Positions 25,319 through 34,613 are shown, counted from the first letter of the stretch. The stretch: DNA of 64,000 bases from Limosilactobacillus urinaemulieris (GCF_014838745.1 NZ_JABUXR010000004.1:62001-126000), one strand, 5' to 3'. Made by a program: numbers and translations. The notes: generated by a model from the letters alone, not told the origin.

Positions 25319-26164
25319 TTAGCAACAGACTTGGAAAAGCGAGCCAATGTTTTGCTTAACCTGACGGGCAGTATCCGAGTGGTTCATCGTGTAAAGGTGG
25401 ATCCCGGACACGTCATTGGTTACTAAGTCAACGATTTGGTCAATTGCATAGGTAATTCCAGCTTGTTTCAATGCTTGGGGATGGTTATGATATTTTGCCA
25501 GAATATCCTTAAACTTCTCCGGAACTGTCACCGCACTAGTTTGCAAAATTCGGTTAGCTTGTCGTTCATTAACGACTGGCATAATTCCCGCAATAATTGG
25601 TACATTAATCCCGCCAATGGCACACAACTCACGGAACCGATAATAACTGTGATTATCCAAGAAAAGCTGGGTAATTATTTGGTCACACCCTGCTTCAACC
25701 TTTAATCTTAAATGTTGAATTTCATCTACCATACTCAGTGACTCGGGATGTTTCTCCGGGTAGCAAGCTCCGGTAATTTGGAAGTCAGGATAGTTTTGTT
25801 TGATATAAGCAATCAGATCACTAGCATGAGCAAAGTCAATTTTCTTTTCCAGGTTTGGTCGTTCATCGCCCCGCAGCACCAGTACCCGGTCGACATGGCA
25901 TACTCGCAATTGCTCCAAGATTCGATCAACGTCTTCCCGACTGAGATACCAAGCAGGAAGATGGGCCATTGCTGGCACTTGACAACCATTCTCAACGTAA
26001 TCAGCTACCCTAACCGTTTCATGAGCAAGCTGTTTTGTATTGCTGTTACAAGTGACACTGATGAAATCCGGGGAAAGATCACGCAAAGATGTTAGTACCT
26101 GGTTAAGATGATTGATCCCCATCGTCGAATTAGGCGGAAAAACTTCGTACGATAAAGTTGTCAT
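25319..26164 (-). CDS. metF: Methylenetetrahydrofolate reductase
   Basis: A 281-residue TIM-barrel flavoprotein. It starts with SYEVFPPNS, has the FAD-binding-type VLVLRGDERP near residue 92, TGACYPEKHPES, and GCDQIITQLFLDN. It reduces 5,10-methylene-THF to 5-methyl-THF, the methyl donor for MetE. It is directly adjacent to metE (stop and start touch), so the two are co-transcribed. The regulator is probably the LysR protein encoded divergently from metE. Confidence 0.92.
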   Translation of the reverse strand: MTTLSYEVFPPNSTMGINHLNQVLTSLRDLSPDFISVTCNSNTKQLAHETVRVADYVENGCQVPAMAHLPAWYLSREDVDRILEQLRVCHVDRVLVLRGDERPNLEKKIDFAHASDLIAYIKQNYPDFQITGACYPEKHPESLSMVDEIQHLRLKVEAGCDQIITQLFLDNHSYYRFRELCAIGGINVPIIAGIMPVVNERQANRILQTSAVTVPEKFKDILAKYHNHPQALKQAGITYAIDQIVDLVTNDVSGIHLYTMNHSDTARQVKQNIGSLFQVCC

Positions 26165-28429
26165 TTAATCACCCTCTCCTAACTGACGACGAACTTCACG
26201 AGTTGCTTCAATTACATTGGCTAAACTAGCCCTTGTTTCCTCAACACCACGGGTTTTTAGACCACAGTCTGGATTAATCCAGACCTTTGGAGCAGCAATC
26301 TTAGCAAGGATCCGGTTGATTGTTGTCTTCACCTCGTCAACGGATGGAATTCGTGGTGAGTGAATATCATAAACTCCAGGTCCCACTTCCGTTTCAAAAT
26401 GTTGTTTTTTCAGTGTATCAAGGATTTCCAAATTAGAACGTGAGGCCTCAAAGGAAATAACGTCGGCATCCATCGCATCAATTGCTGGAACAATATCGGA
26501 AAACTCGCTGTAACACATATGGGTATGGATCTGGGTTTCTGGTTTGACCTTGCTATGGACTAAGTGGAAAGCTGGAATGGCCCAGTTCAAGTATTCAGAA
26601 TACCAATCAGATTTCCTCAGCGGCAGTTTTTCTCTCAAGGCCGCTTCATCAATCTGAATGATCTTAATCCCGTTAGCTTCTAGGTCAAGAACTTCCTTTT
26701 GGATAGCCAAAGCTAACTGAAGAGTTGATTCCTTTAAGCTAATATCTTCACGGGGGAATGACCAGTTCAGGATGGTTACCGGTCCTGTCAGCATCCCCTT
26801 AACCAGCTTTTTGGTTTGGCTTTGAGCGTACTTGGACCACTTAATGGTAATTGGCTGTTGTCGTTTAACATCACCCCAAATAATTGGCGGCTTAACACAG
26901 CGGGTTCCATATGATTGAACCCATGCATTTTTGGAGAAGATATATCCCGAAAGGTGCTGGCCAAAGTATTCAACCATATCATTCCGTTCAAATTCCCCGT
27001 GTACCAAAATATCCAGTCCGATCTTTTCTTGCCACTTTAACCAATCGTCAATCTTTCCCTTAATAAAGTCGTCGTATTGTTTTTGATCAATTTCATGGCG
27101 ACGGAACTGACGACGAGTCTGTCGAACTTCCTTAGTTTGTGGGAAGGAGCCGATCGTTGTGGTTGGTAAAAGTGGTAGGTGAAATTCTGCTTTCTGGATC
27201 TTTTCTCGCACTTGACGAGCTGGTTGACGAACAAAGTCTTCATCCTTCAGGTTTGCAATTTGCTCATGTAATTCAGCATCCTCCTGAACTCGCTGCTTCG
27301 CAAACAATTCCTGGTTAGCACGAAGCTTTTCTTTAGCAGAACCTTCGTAGATTGCTGCAAGCTCTTTAAGCTCAGCTAACTTTTCTACAGCAAATGCAAA
27401 GTGCTCTTTAACAGCTGGCTCAAAGTTTTCATTTTCAACTGTAATTGGCACATGGAGTAACGAGCAAGAGGTGCTAACTATAAGATTTTTCACTCCAGCT
27501 TTTTTGAGTTGCGTCAAACTCTTATCATAATGGTTTCGCCAAATATTTTTTCCGTTGACGATTCCTGCAAAAAGAGTCTTATCTTCTGGAAAATGATGAC
27601 GAACTAATTGAAGTGTCTGCTTTCCTTCAACAAAGTCAAGGCCAAGGCCGTCAAACGGTAATTCGATCAAGTCGTCATAAATATCCCGAACGTCACCAAA
27701 GTAAGTCTGCAGGAGAACCTTTAATTTTCCTTTAGCCTTCAATAGTGGCTGGTAGAGTTCATTGAATAGTTGACGATCTTCAGTAGTTAAATCCTTAACG
27801 AGGGCCGGTTCATCAAGTTGAATCCATTGCGCCCCACTGTCTGCAAGTTTATTAAAAACTTCTTTATAGGCAGTTACAGCGTCATTAATAAAGTCACGAG
27901 CAGTCACATTTTGATATTCACTTAGCTTCAGTAATGTAAAGGGACCAATCAATACGGGGCGGGTAATGATCCCTAATTCTTTTGCTTCTTCAAACTCTGC
28001 AAAAATTTTATTTCCAGTTAGCTTAAATTGGGTATCCTGATTAAGCTGCGGAACAAGGTAGTGATAATTGGTGTTAAACCACTTCTTCATTGGCCAAGCC
28101 AGAACATTCCCTTCTTCACCCTGGTAACCACGTGCTAGGGCAAAGTACTTATCTAACTCAGAAAACGGTAAGTCTTGAACATCCTGTGGAACCAGGTTAA
28201 ATAGGAAGGCAGCGTCTAAAGTTTGATCGTAGTATGAAAAGTCATTGCTCGGAATTGCATCGATCCCTGCCTGTTGAAGAAGTTTCCAGTTGTTTTTTCT
28301 CAGTTTCTTTGCCGTTGTCCGTAATTCTTCTTGACTAATCTTATTCTTAAAGTATTTTTCAGTAGCAAATTTTAATTCACGCTTCTCACCTATCCGGGGG
28401 AAGCCGATAATCGTAGTAGTTGTTGTCAT
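26165..28429 (-). CDS. metE: Cobalamin-independent methionine synthase
   Basis: A 754-residue two-barrel enzyme of the usual MetE length. The N-terminal domain starts [19 protein letters not shown]. The C-terminal catalytic domain has [31 protein letters not shown] and zinc ligands in HTHMCYSEF and in [10 protein letters not shown]. It methylates homocysteine with methyl-THF. It forms an operon with metF and is divergent from a LysR regulator gene. No T-box or SAM riboswitch is seen upstream. Confidence 0.95.
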   Translation of the reverse strand: MTTTTTIIGFPRIGEKRELKFATEKYFKNKISQEELRTTAKKLRKNNWKLLQQAGIDAIPSNDFSYYDQTLDAAFLFNLVPQDVQDLPFSELDKYFALARGYQGEEGNVLAWPMKKWFNTNYHYLVPQLNQDTQFKLTGNKIFAEFEEAKELGIITRPVLIGPFTLLKLSEYQNVTARDFINDAVTAYKEVFNKLADSGAQWIQLDEPALVKDLTTEDRQLFNELYQPLLKAKGKLKVLLQTYFGDVRDIYDDLIELPFDGLGLDFVEGKQTLQLVRHHFPEDKTLFAGIVNGKNIWRNHYDKSLTQLKKAGVKNLIVSTSCSLLHVPITVENENFEPAVKEHFAFAVEKLAELKELAAIYEGSAKEKLRANQELFAKQRVQEDAELHEQIANLKDEDFVRQPARQVREKIQKAEFHLPLLPTTTIGSFPQTKEVRQTRRQFRRHEIDQKQYDDFIKGKIDDWLKWQEKIGLDILVHGEFERNDMVEYFGQHLSGYIFSKNAWVQSYGTRCVKPPIIWGDVKRQQPITIKWSKYAQSQTKKLVKGMLTGPVTILNWSFPREDISLKESTLQLALAIQKEVLDLEANGIKIIQIDEAALREKLPLRKSDWYSEYLNWAIPAFHLVHSKVKPETQIHTHMCYSEFSDIVPAIDAMDADVISFEASRSNLEILDTLKKQHFETEVGPGVYDIHSPRIPSVDEVKTTINRILAKIAAPKVWINPDCGLKTRGVEETRASLANVIEATREVRRQLGEGD

Positions 28430-28508
28430 TACTTATTCATCTCTTTCGCCTTTTTATTTGTCTAATAATCTACCATGGATTCTTGCTATTGAATAACTGT
28501 TAAATATT

Positions 28509-28537
28509 TGAACTGGATATAGGCAAAGGCTATAATG
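28509..28537 (+). promoter_or_regulatory. LysR gene promoter overlapped by MET-box-like palindrome
   Basis: TTGAAC (28509-28514) and TATAAT (28532-28537) are 17 bases apart. TATAG-N7-CTATA (28519-28535) lies across the -10 box. It has the 5-7-5 form of the 17-bp MET-box described for MetR/MtaR LysR-type regulators of streptococci. It suggests autoregulation and activation of divergent metEF. Confidence 0.65.
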
Positions 28538-28559
28538 CAAATAAAAAAGGATCAGATCA

Positions 28560-29501
28560 ATGAGAATTAAACAATTAGAATATTTAGAAGCCGTGATTGA
28601 AACTGGCTCAATTAACGAAGCGGCTAAACGACTTTACCTTACCCAACCCAGTCTCTCAAGTGCGATCAAGGATTTAGAAAAAGAAATGGGAATCACGATC
28701 TTTCAAAGAAGTAACTCGGGAGTCCGTTTGACTGCTGATGGACGTGAATTCATGAATTATGCTAAGCAAATCTTGGATCAGGTTCGCCTGCTCGATGATC
28801 GTTTCAAACATCAGCAAGCGCTTCACCAATCCTTCGCTGTTTCCGCACAACACTACGCTTTCGTTGTTAATGCCTTTGTAGAACTAATCAAGAAAATTAA
28901 TTCGCCAACCTATAAGTTCACTCTCCGCGAGACAGAAACCGAAAATATTTTTAATGATCTGCGAACTTTTAAGAGTGAGTTAGGTGTACTCTATATCAAT
29001 AATTTTAACCGGCGAATTATCAATAAATTGTTAACGGAAAACGGCCTCAAATTCACGCCACTCTTTGTTGCTAAGCCACACGTCTTTTTGAGCCGTTATA
29101 ATCCACTTGCAAAACGACACTCAATCAGCCTTGATGATCTGACTGAGCTTCCCTACCTCTCTTTTGAACAAGGTGAAAATAATTCCTTTTACTTTTCCGA
29201 GGAAATTCAGTCAACTCTGAGCCATAAAAAGGAGATTAAGGTTAGTGACCGGGCAACCATTTTCAATTTAATGGTTGGTCTGAATGGCTATACCATCAGT
29301 TCAGGAATCATTAGCAGTAAGCTTAATGATGACAAGATTGTCGCTATTCCTTTGGAGCTTGACGATCCCATAACAATCGGAATTACTCAACATCAGCATA
29401 CTGTGCCAAGCCAGTTAAGTCTGAAATTTATTCAGTTGCTTAAAAATCATATTCGTGATTACGGATTTCAAATTATTGGAGAGAATGACGACAAGGCGTG
29501 A
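28560..29501 (+). CDS. LysR-family regulator, probably of methionine synthesis
   Basis: A 313-residue LysR protein. The N-terminal winged helix reads LEYLEAVIETGSINEAAKRLYLTQPSLSSAIKDLE in pieces typical of the family, with the effector domain after residue 90. It is divergent from metE-metF, and its promoter contains a MET-box-like palindrome, so a MetR/MtaR role is the best inference. A CysR/CmbR-type role is possible. The TGA stop lies within the terminator stem. Confidence 0.82.
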   Translation: MRIKQLEYLEAVIETGSINEAAKRLYLTQPSLSSAIKDLEKEMGITIFQRSNSGVRLTADGREFMNYAKQILDQVRLLDDRFKHQQALHQSFAVSAQHYAFVVNAFVELIKKINSPTYKFTLRETETENIFNDLRTFKSELGVLYINNFNRRIINKLLTENGLKFTPLFVAKPHVFLSRYNPLAKRHSISLDDLTELPYLSFEQGENNSFYFSEEIQSTLSHKKEIKVSDRATIFNLMVGLNGYTISSGIISSKLNDDKIVAIPLELDDPITIGITQHQHTVPSQLSLKFIQLLKNHIRDYGFQIIGENDDKA

Positions 29502-29532
29502 ACCGTTTAATTATGGTCCACGCCTCTTTTAT
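29494..29532 (+). terminator. Terminator of the LysR gene
   Basis: AGGCGTGAACC and GGTCCACGCCT form an 11-bp stem with one mismatch followed by CTTTT. It overlaps the stop codon of the gene. Confidence 0.8.
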
Positions 29533-29547
29533 GTTTAAATGATGTTT

Positions 29548-29790
29548 CTCGGCAGTAGAGCCAAGATCTGCGTAGTAGCTGATTGACTTCTTTCATCAAC
29601 AAGTTGATAGTAAGAAGTCTAATCAGCCTTGCGAGGTTCACAAACGAAAACAAGTTTTCTGGTTCACTCCTTCGCCAGGAGCTTGCTAGAGATAACACCC
29701 TCCCTCCTAGGCGCAAGACGCCTTTGTCGGGAGTTCGTGTTATCTTTCCGCAAGTTCTCTGCTGACTCGCACTCTTACCCATTTTATAAT
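29548..29790 (+). repeat. Palindromic element cluster 5
   Basis: A head-like CGGCAGTAGAGCCAAGATCTG is followed by a hairpin with its own sequence (GCTGATT, CTTCTT, ATCAAC matched by GTTGAT, AAGAAG, AATCAGC), then a unit with CTCCTTCGCCAGGAGC, GAGATAACACCCTCCC, matching GGGAGTTCGTGTTATC and the tail GACTCGCACTCTTA. Unlike other clusters it lies after the terminator of the preceding gene and upstream of the MFS gene. Confidence 0.72.
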
Positions 29791-29831
29791 AGAATAAAGG
29801 TGAGCGCTTCCTTTACAAGGAGGAATTTTCT

Positions 29832-30983
29832 ATGCCTAAAGCTAAGACACTTCAGCTAAAATGGTTAGCTTTAGCAAGTTTATTAAATAGTACAGGTGCA
29901 GCATTTCTTTGGCCGTTAACAACGGTTTTCATCAATAAGCACCTCGGAGAATCACTAACTGTTGCTGGGATTGTCCTTTTTATTATGTCCATTACCATGA
30001 TATGGGGGAACTATATTGGCGGTTATTTATTTGATCATTGGAATGAATATCTCACTAGCGTTTGGGGCGCTACTATTGCTACTATCGCAATCATTTTAAT
30101 GATTTTTTATCATAATTGGCCTGCTTTTCCAATTCTAATCTGTTTTGTTAGCTTTGGGGACGGCATTTGTGCTTCCGTCATTAATTCATATGGTAATTTT
30201 ATTTCCAGCAAAGATGCCCGGTTTGTTTATAACATGGTATATCTCGCATTTAATGTTGGGGTTGTTTTAGGGACATTACTGGTAGGAATCTTATATCCAA
30301 TCAGCATTAAGCTGACTTTTGTTGTTGCTTCTTGTTTTTACATTATTTTCCTATTAACAGTTCTCCTTTGCTTTAATGTACCGCTTCACAAACAAATAAA
30401 GAGGAAACAAGTATCAACTTCTCATGAAGATACTAGCCATCAATTTCTTAGAGAAGTTATGGTCTATGCAATTTTTCTTCATCTAATTATGATTTACTTA
30501 GCCTATGCTCTTTGGGAAAGTATTATGTCCGTTCATATAACCAATCTGGGTATTCCTTTTGTAGCATATAGTCTGCTTTGGACCTTGAATGGGGCAATTA
30601 TTATTGTAGGTCAACCAATCATTAGTTATTTTGCTCCTTATATTAAACTACATATTCAGATCTATATTGGTTTACTCCTTTTTACGTTTTCTTTCCTTTT
30701 CCTACCACTTATCCACACATTACTAGGTTTTACCATTGATTTTATCGTTTTAACCATTGGTGACATGCTTAGTATTCCGGGAATTCCTGCCTGGATCTCT
30801 GAGATAACGCCGGTTAGTAAATCTGGTAAATATCAAAGTCTCATTAGCAGTACCGTTTCTATCGGTCGAGCAATCGGTCCTCTTCTTGGGGGAATTATCA
30901 TTGAGGCCTATTCATATAACGTCCTATTTATTATTTGCCTTCCTATTAATGTTAGTCACGTTTATACCGATTGTGATTACTAA
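29832..30983 (+). CDS. MFS transporter, C-terminus probably frameshifted
   Basis: A 383-residue major facilitator protein with about eleven hydrophobic segments; its substrate is unknown. Base composition is more AT-rich than most neighbours. The last residues (after VLFIICLP, about base 30943) look unlike a transmembrane end. The alternative frame over the same bases reads FLLMLVTFIPIVITNHLYLK and stops at 31006-31008, a convincing twelfth helix with a basic tail, so a one-base indel is likely. The gene lies between a repeat cluster and the histamine cluster. ATG 29832 follows AAGGAGGA. Confidence 0.7.
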   Translation: MPKAKTLQLKWLALASLLNSTGAAFLWPLTTVFINKHLGESLTVAGIVLFIMSITMIWGNYIGGYLFDHWNEYLTSVWGATIATIAIILMIFYHNWPAFPILICFVSFGDGICASVINSYGNFISSKDARFVYNMVYLAFNVGVVLGTLLVGILYPISIKLTFVVASCFYIIFLLTVLLCFNVPLHKQIKRKQVSTSHEDTSHQFLREVMVYAIFLHLIMIYLAYALWESIMSVHITNLGIPFVAYSLLWTLNGAIIIVGQPIISYFAPYIKLHIQIYIGLLLFTFSFLFLPLIHTLLGFTIDFIVLTIGDMLSIPGIPAWISEITPVSKSGKYQSLISSTVSIGRAIGPLLGGIIIEAYSYNVLFIICLPINVSHVYTDCDY

Positions 30984-31021
30984 TCATCTCTACCTCAAAT
31001 TTAAATAGCTCTATTAAATCT

Positions 31022-31070
31022 GTAAGAAGAGCAATGACCAAGTGTCCGTCTTGATCATTGCTCTTCTTAC
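31022..31070. terminator. Long hairpin between MFS gene and hisS
   Basis: GTAAGAAGAGCAATGACCAAG and its complement form a 21-bp stem with one mismatch (arms 31022-31042 and 31050-31070). The U-run is poor on both strands, so termination is probable but not certain. Confidence 0.65.
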
Positions 31071-31108
31071 TGTCCATTTATTTCATTGCTATTGTATAGT
31101 AATTAATA

Positions 31109-32410
31109 TTACTTTAAATACTTTTTTGGATCACTCAAAAGTTCATCAATAGATACTTTCTGTCCTTTCTCACTGCTGTCCGCTTCAGTGAGATTTAACT
31201 CGATCTCCTTTGACGAAACTTCATTGTCACCAATAACAGCAAAGTACTTACTATTTCGTCGACTTGCTTCCTTAATTTGAGTACCAACTTTCAAGCCTTG
31301 ATAATCCTTATCGACTTTGATTCCCATATTACGAAGCGGTTCCATCAATTCAAAGGCAAATTCATCTGCTTCCTTACCAACGGTAGCAAAGAATAAATCA
31401 AGTCCTGGTTGTGGAACAAAGCTCTTATTTTCTTGTCTTAATAGAAGAAGTAATCGTTCAACTCCAATACCATAACCAATGCCGTCCTCATCAGGACCAC
31501 CAATTTGCGAAATCAATCCATTATAGCGACCACCACCACAAATTGTCGTGTAACCACCACCAAACACTGGTGAGTTAGACATAATTTCAAAAATGGTGTG
31601 AGTGTAATAATCTAATCCCCTAACCATTTCATTATCAACTACATAGTCAACATTAAATTTATCAAGGATCCTCTTTACTGAATCAAAGTACTTGGCAGAG
31701 TAATCACTCAATGAATCCAGGATTGAAGGGGCATTCGCAACAATCTTCTTATCAGTCTCATCCTTACTATCAAGGACACGTAATGGGTTCTTATATAGAC
31801 GTTCCTTAGAATCGTCACTAAGTTCATCATAATGTGGCTTTAAGTAGTCAATCAAAGCTTGACGGTAGTTATCCCGGGTTTCTTTATCACCAAGTGTATT
31901 GATGGCAACCCGTAACCCTGAAATTCCAAGCCGCTTAAAGAACATTAATGCTTCAAGAATAACTTCCGCATCAATTTGTGGGGACTCGCTATTTAAGGCT
32001 TCACAACCAATTTGAGTAAATTGACGTTGGCGTCCTGACTCTGGTCGTTCATAACGGAACATTGGCCCCATGTAATAAACCTTGTATGGCTTAGCATATT
32101 CAGGGCCAAATAACTTGTTCTGTACATAAGCCCGAACAACTCCAGCAGTTCCTTCTGGTCGTAAAGCAATGTGACGATCACCCTTATCGTGAAAGTCATA
32201 CATTTGCTTTTCAACAATATCAGAGGTGTCACCGACATTTCGTGCAAAGACGTTATAGTCTTCAAACATCGGTGTTCGAATTTCTGAATAACCAAATTCC
32301 GCGAATGTATTCCGTGCAATATTTTCAACTTTTTGCCATAGTTCACTTTCACCAGGCAAAATATCAACAGTACCACGTGGCCGTTGATAATTAACTTTAG
32401 CTTTTGCCAT
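31109..32410 (-). CDS. hisS: Histidyl-tRNA synthetase of the histamine cluster
   Basis: A 433-residue class II synthetase of normal length. It has motif RPRGTVDILPGE, motif 2 MFRYERPESGRQRQF, histidine A motif MVRGLDYYTHTIFE and the C-terminal anticodon-binding domain. It charges tRNA-His. In lactobacillar histamine producers a dedicated hisS copy stands at the end of the hdc cluster, as here. A structured leader with terminator precedes it, suggesting separate control by histidine or tRNA-His status. A housekeeping copy would be expected elsewhere, which the window cannot show. Confidence 0.92.
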   Translation of the reverse strand: MAKAKVNYQRPRGTVDILPGESELWQKVENIARNTFAEFGYSEIRTPMFEDYNVFARNVGDTSDIVEKQMYDFHDKGDRHIALRPEGTAGVVRAYVQNKLFGPEYAKPYKVYYMGPMFRYERPESGRQRQFTQIGCEALNSESPQIDAEVILEALMFFKRLGISGLRVAINTLGDKETRDNYRQALIDYLKPHYDELSDDSKERLYKNPLRVLDSKDETDKKIVANAPSILDSLSDYSAKYFDSVKRILDKFNVDYVVDNEMVRGLDYYTHTIFEIMSNSPVFGGGYTTICGGGRYNGLISQIGGPDEDGIGYGIGVERLLLLLRQENKSFVPQPGLDLFFATVGKEADEFAFELMEPLRNMGIKVDKDYQGLKVGTQIKEASRRNSKYFAVIGDNEVSSKEIELNLTEADSSEKGQKVSIDELLSDPKKYLK

Positions 32411-32700
32411 ATTATAGAACCCACCTTTTCAAACAAAAAGGCTCCTCAGTAAGTCTACCGACTTATGAAGAGCCTTCATATACTACCTTAATTCACACTT
32501 ACCATCAAGGTAAAGTGTTCCACCGGGTAAATGGTATAACCACCCGCCGGGGTAATAACGCTCCCCATCACGAAATATTTTTAGTATTCACATAAGCAAA
32601 ATGTGAATTAAAGATGTTTCTCAAATCAATAAAAAGAATTAGTCGACTAATCTTTTTGAAGAACAAGTATTAAATTAATACTGCTCTTGAATTAAATGAT
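32411..32700 (-). promoter_or_regulatory. Structured leader/attenuator of hisS, T-box-like but not canonical
   Basis: Read on the minus strand, the 330 bases between hdcB and hisS contain hairpins ATTCACAT/ATGTGAAT, GGGG/CCCC, CGGGT with GGT/ACC and ACCCG, CACTTTACC/GGTAAGTG, and a strong terminator (AAGGCTC...GAGCCTTTTTG near 32428-32470). GGTGGAAC occurs where a T-box core would stand, but the usual ACCGCG continuation is absent. T-box control of hdc-linked hisS is reported in related lactobacilli, so a divergent T-box is plausible. Confidence 0.55.
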
Positions 32701-32740
32701 AAACGATCATATGAATTTGTCAATATGCATTTATCACGTT

Positions 32741-33265
32741 TTACTTTCCAGCTTTTGGGTAAACTGGGTTAGCATCATCATATTCGTAATGACTAATATG
32801 TCCATCTTGCATCCAGCGTCGTAACCGATCAATTTCTTCGGCATGATCAGGATCAAGTAATTGAGGGAACTCACCGCGAATCGTATTATCATATCCTGCA
32901 TGGTTAATTTCTCGTGGCTTAATATCCTGAATAAAATCAAATGCTCGACCACTAGTAATATCGTCTAATTGAAGGCGACTGGAATCAAGAAAATTAATCA
33001 CTACTTTCCCGTGTGGAGTTCCTTTAATAAATTCCACACTTTTAACTTCATCCTTTTTAAATGAAGTAATTTTACCATCAGCATACCGATAAAAATTATG
33101 GATCGATGTCATCAAAATTTCTTTACTGCCATGATTATCATTCACAATTACTTGTGACATCCGATCGTTTATCCTTTCTATCGTTTGTTTAAATTCACTG
33201 GTAATAAGTGAAGCAGGAACTACTTTCTCAATCCGCTGAACACTTACGTTATAATTATCTGTCAT
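32741..33265 (-). CDS. hdcB: Histidine decarboxylase maturation protein HdcB
   Basis: A 174-residue soluble protein that matches HdcB of lactobacillar hdc clusters, for example in IHNFYRYADGKITSFKKDEV and DITSGRAFDF. HdcB is reported to promote the autocatalytic processing of HdcA into its pyruvoyl form. No catalytic motif is evident. It lies just downstream of hdcA, separated by a hairpin that could reduce its expression relative to hdcA. Confidence 0.9.
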   Translation of the reverse strand: MTDNYNVSVQRIEKVVPASLITSEFKQTIERINDRMSQVIVNDNHGSKEILMTSIHNFYRYADGKITSFKKDEVKSVEFIKGTPHGKVVINFLDSSRLQLDDITSGRAFDFIQDIKPREINHAGYDNTIRGEFPQLLDPDHAEEIDRLRRWMQDGHISHYEYDDANPVYPKAGK

Positions 33266-33290
33266 AAATCAACACAACCTAACCGATAAA

Positions 33291-33323
33291 AGGAAGAGGG
33301 ATATAATTGAATACCCTCTTCCT
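33291..33323 (-). terminator. Hairpin between hdcA and hdcB
   Basis: AGGAAGAGGG (33291-33300) and CCCTCTTCCT (33314-33323) form a 10-bp perfect stem; on the minus strand it is followed by TTTTAT. It is a partial terminator that would leave less hdcB than hdcA transcript. Confidence 0.7.
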
Positions 33324-33410
33324 ATCAAAAAGACTAGAAGACATTCTGGAAGGGAATTTAAAAACTGCTGTTAATAGATAGCTGACTAAAAAGACTTATA
33401 TTGTTTACTA

Positions 33411-34346
33411 TTAGTACTTAACAGCACCATTAGCAGTTAGTGACTTGTAACCCATCTTGTCGAGCCATTCTGGCATGGTTAAGTCTTCCATAATTTCCAT
33501 ATCCTTATCTGGTGTCAAGATAGAGCCACCAGGAATGGAATCAACTGGCATTGAAACATAAGGAGCAACCGTAATTGCGTTACCGATTTGTCCTGGTTCC
33601 ATCATAGTGTGAGCAAAGCCAATCCATGAACTCTTGAATGAAGTATTAGCATCTTGACCACACTCTGCAATTGACTTAGCGATTGCCTTTCGACGACCCT
33701 TAAGGTATTCAATCAGTTCGTCTTCGTTAGGAGTTTCCCAAACACCAGCATCTTCAATAAACATACTGGAGTCCTTTGAAGGATCCTTAGCAAAGGAAAG
33801 AGCAATTGCTGACCATACACCATATCCTTGACCAGGCTTCATGTCTGAATCATTCATTGGCCGTTCTGCAGTAACACCCTTGTTAGCACAAACAATAAAT
33901 GAACCTGGAGCTGGGTAGTGACGACGATCATCGTTTACACCGAAGTATTCAACTAAAGCATCTTGTAATGGCTTAGCATCGTAAATTGGTAATTCACTGC
34001 CATCCCATTGCTTTTCAGTAAAGAGTGGTTCAGCTTTATCAACTTCAGTGTTTCTCAATAGGTCATAACCAATACAGTGACCTTGAGGACCAGTAAATGA
34101 TGAAGCAGTAGTCATGTTGATTTGACCAATGTAAGCATTCTTAGTTTCAGCACGGTCGTATGAAACAATACCATCTAAGACATCATCATCGGTCTTGTCA
34201 CGGACACCAGCATCAACCTTCAAACCCGTTACATAACCGTTACCAAGGTTTCCTGGTTCCATGTAACCACGACTCCATTGTTTGTATGGACTAATAGCAA
34301 TACGGTCAACGCCAAGCTTATTAAGTTTCGTATCTAATTCGGACAT
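33411..34346 (-). CDS. hdcA: Histidine decarboxylase proenzyme, pyruvoyl type
   Basis: A 311-residue proenzyme, the usual length. MTTASSFTGPQG contains the self-cleavage site: Ser82-Ser83 in the precursor (81-82 without Met). Cleavage gives the beta chain and an alpha chain whose N-terminal pyruvoyl group is the cofactor. Glu in the C-terminal third (MMEPGQIGNAITV and nearby) completes the site. It converts histidine to histamine and CO2 in the cytosol, consuming a proton. ATG 34346 follows GGAGGT. It has its own promoter with a TA-repeat spacer and a cre-like site. Confidence 0.96.
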   Translation of the reverse strand: MSELDTKLNKLGVDRIAISPYKQWSRGYMEPGNLGNGYVTGLKVDAGVRDKTDDDVLDGIVSYDRAETKNAYIGQINMTTASSFTGPQGHCIGYDLLRNTEVDKAEPLFTEKQWDGSELPIYDAKPLQDALVEYFGVNDDRRHYPAPGSFIVCANKGVTAERPMNDSDMKPGQGYGVWSAIALSFAKDPSKDSSMFIEDAGVWETPNEDELIEYLKGRRKAIAKSIAECGQDANTSFKSSWIGFAHTMMEPGQIGNAITVAPYVSMPVDSIPGGSILTPDKDMEIMEDLTMPEWLDKMGYKSLTANGAVKY

Positions 34347-34394
34347 AATTAGACCTCCATTAATTAAAACAAAAGTTACAACAATAGCAACGAA

Positions 34395-34454
34395 CGAAAG
34401 CGCTTCCTATTCCTTACAAGCCTCAGTATATATATATATATATATATATGTCAA
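34395..34454 (-). promoter_or_regulatory. hdcA promoter with (TA)n spacer and cre-like site
   Basis: On the minus strand a perfect TTGACA (34449-34454) and TATACT (34425-34430) are separated by 18 bases that consist only of TA repeats; the whole tract 34427-34449 is 11.5 TA units. Downstream, AGGAAGCGCTTTCG (34395-34408) resembles a CcpA cre site in a position where a bound protein would block elongation. Repeat-number change would alter promoter spacing in steps of two. Confidence 0.75.
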
Positions 34455-34517
34455 TAGGAAACGGGAAATTTGTTGAAAAAATTGCAATTTTTGAAATAAT
34501 TAACCTCAAAATTTAAA

Positions 34518-34555
34518 AGAAAAAAGGCGCCAAAATTTTAATTTTGACGCCTTTT
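34518..34555 (-). terminator. Terminator between hdcP and hdcA
   Basis: AAAAGGCGCCAAAATT (34522-34537) and AATTTTGACGCCTTTT (34540-34555) form a 16-bp stem with one mismatch. On the minus strand it is followed by a T-rich run, ending the hdcP transcript before the hdcA promoter. Confidence 0.82.
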
Positions 34556-34613
34556 ACAGCCATATTATTGTTTTCTATTTTTGAATTAAGCACACAAATT
34601 TAATCTTTAAGAG

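Noticed and set aside
32490-32560. Canonical T-box core before hisS
   Set aside because: GGTGGAAC occurs but not the ACCGCG continuation, and pairing with the following terminator arm is not evident. Kept only as T-box-like.
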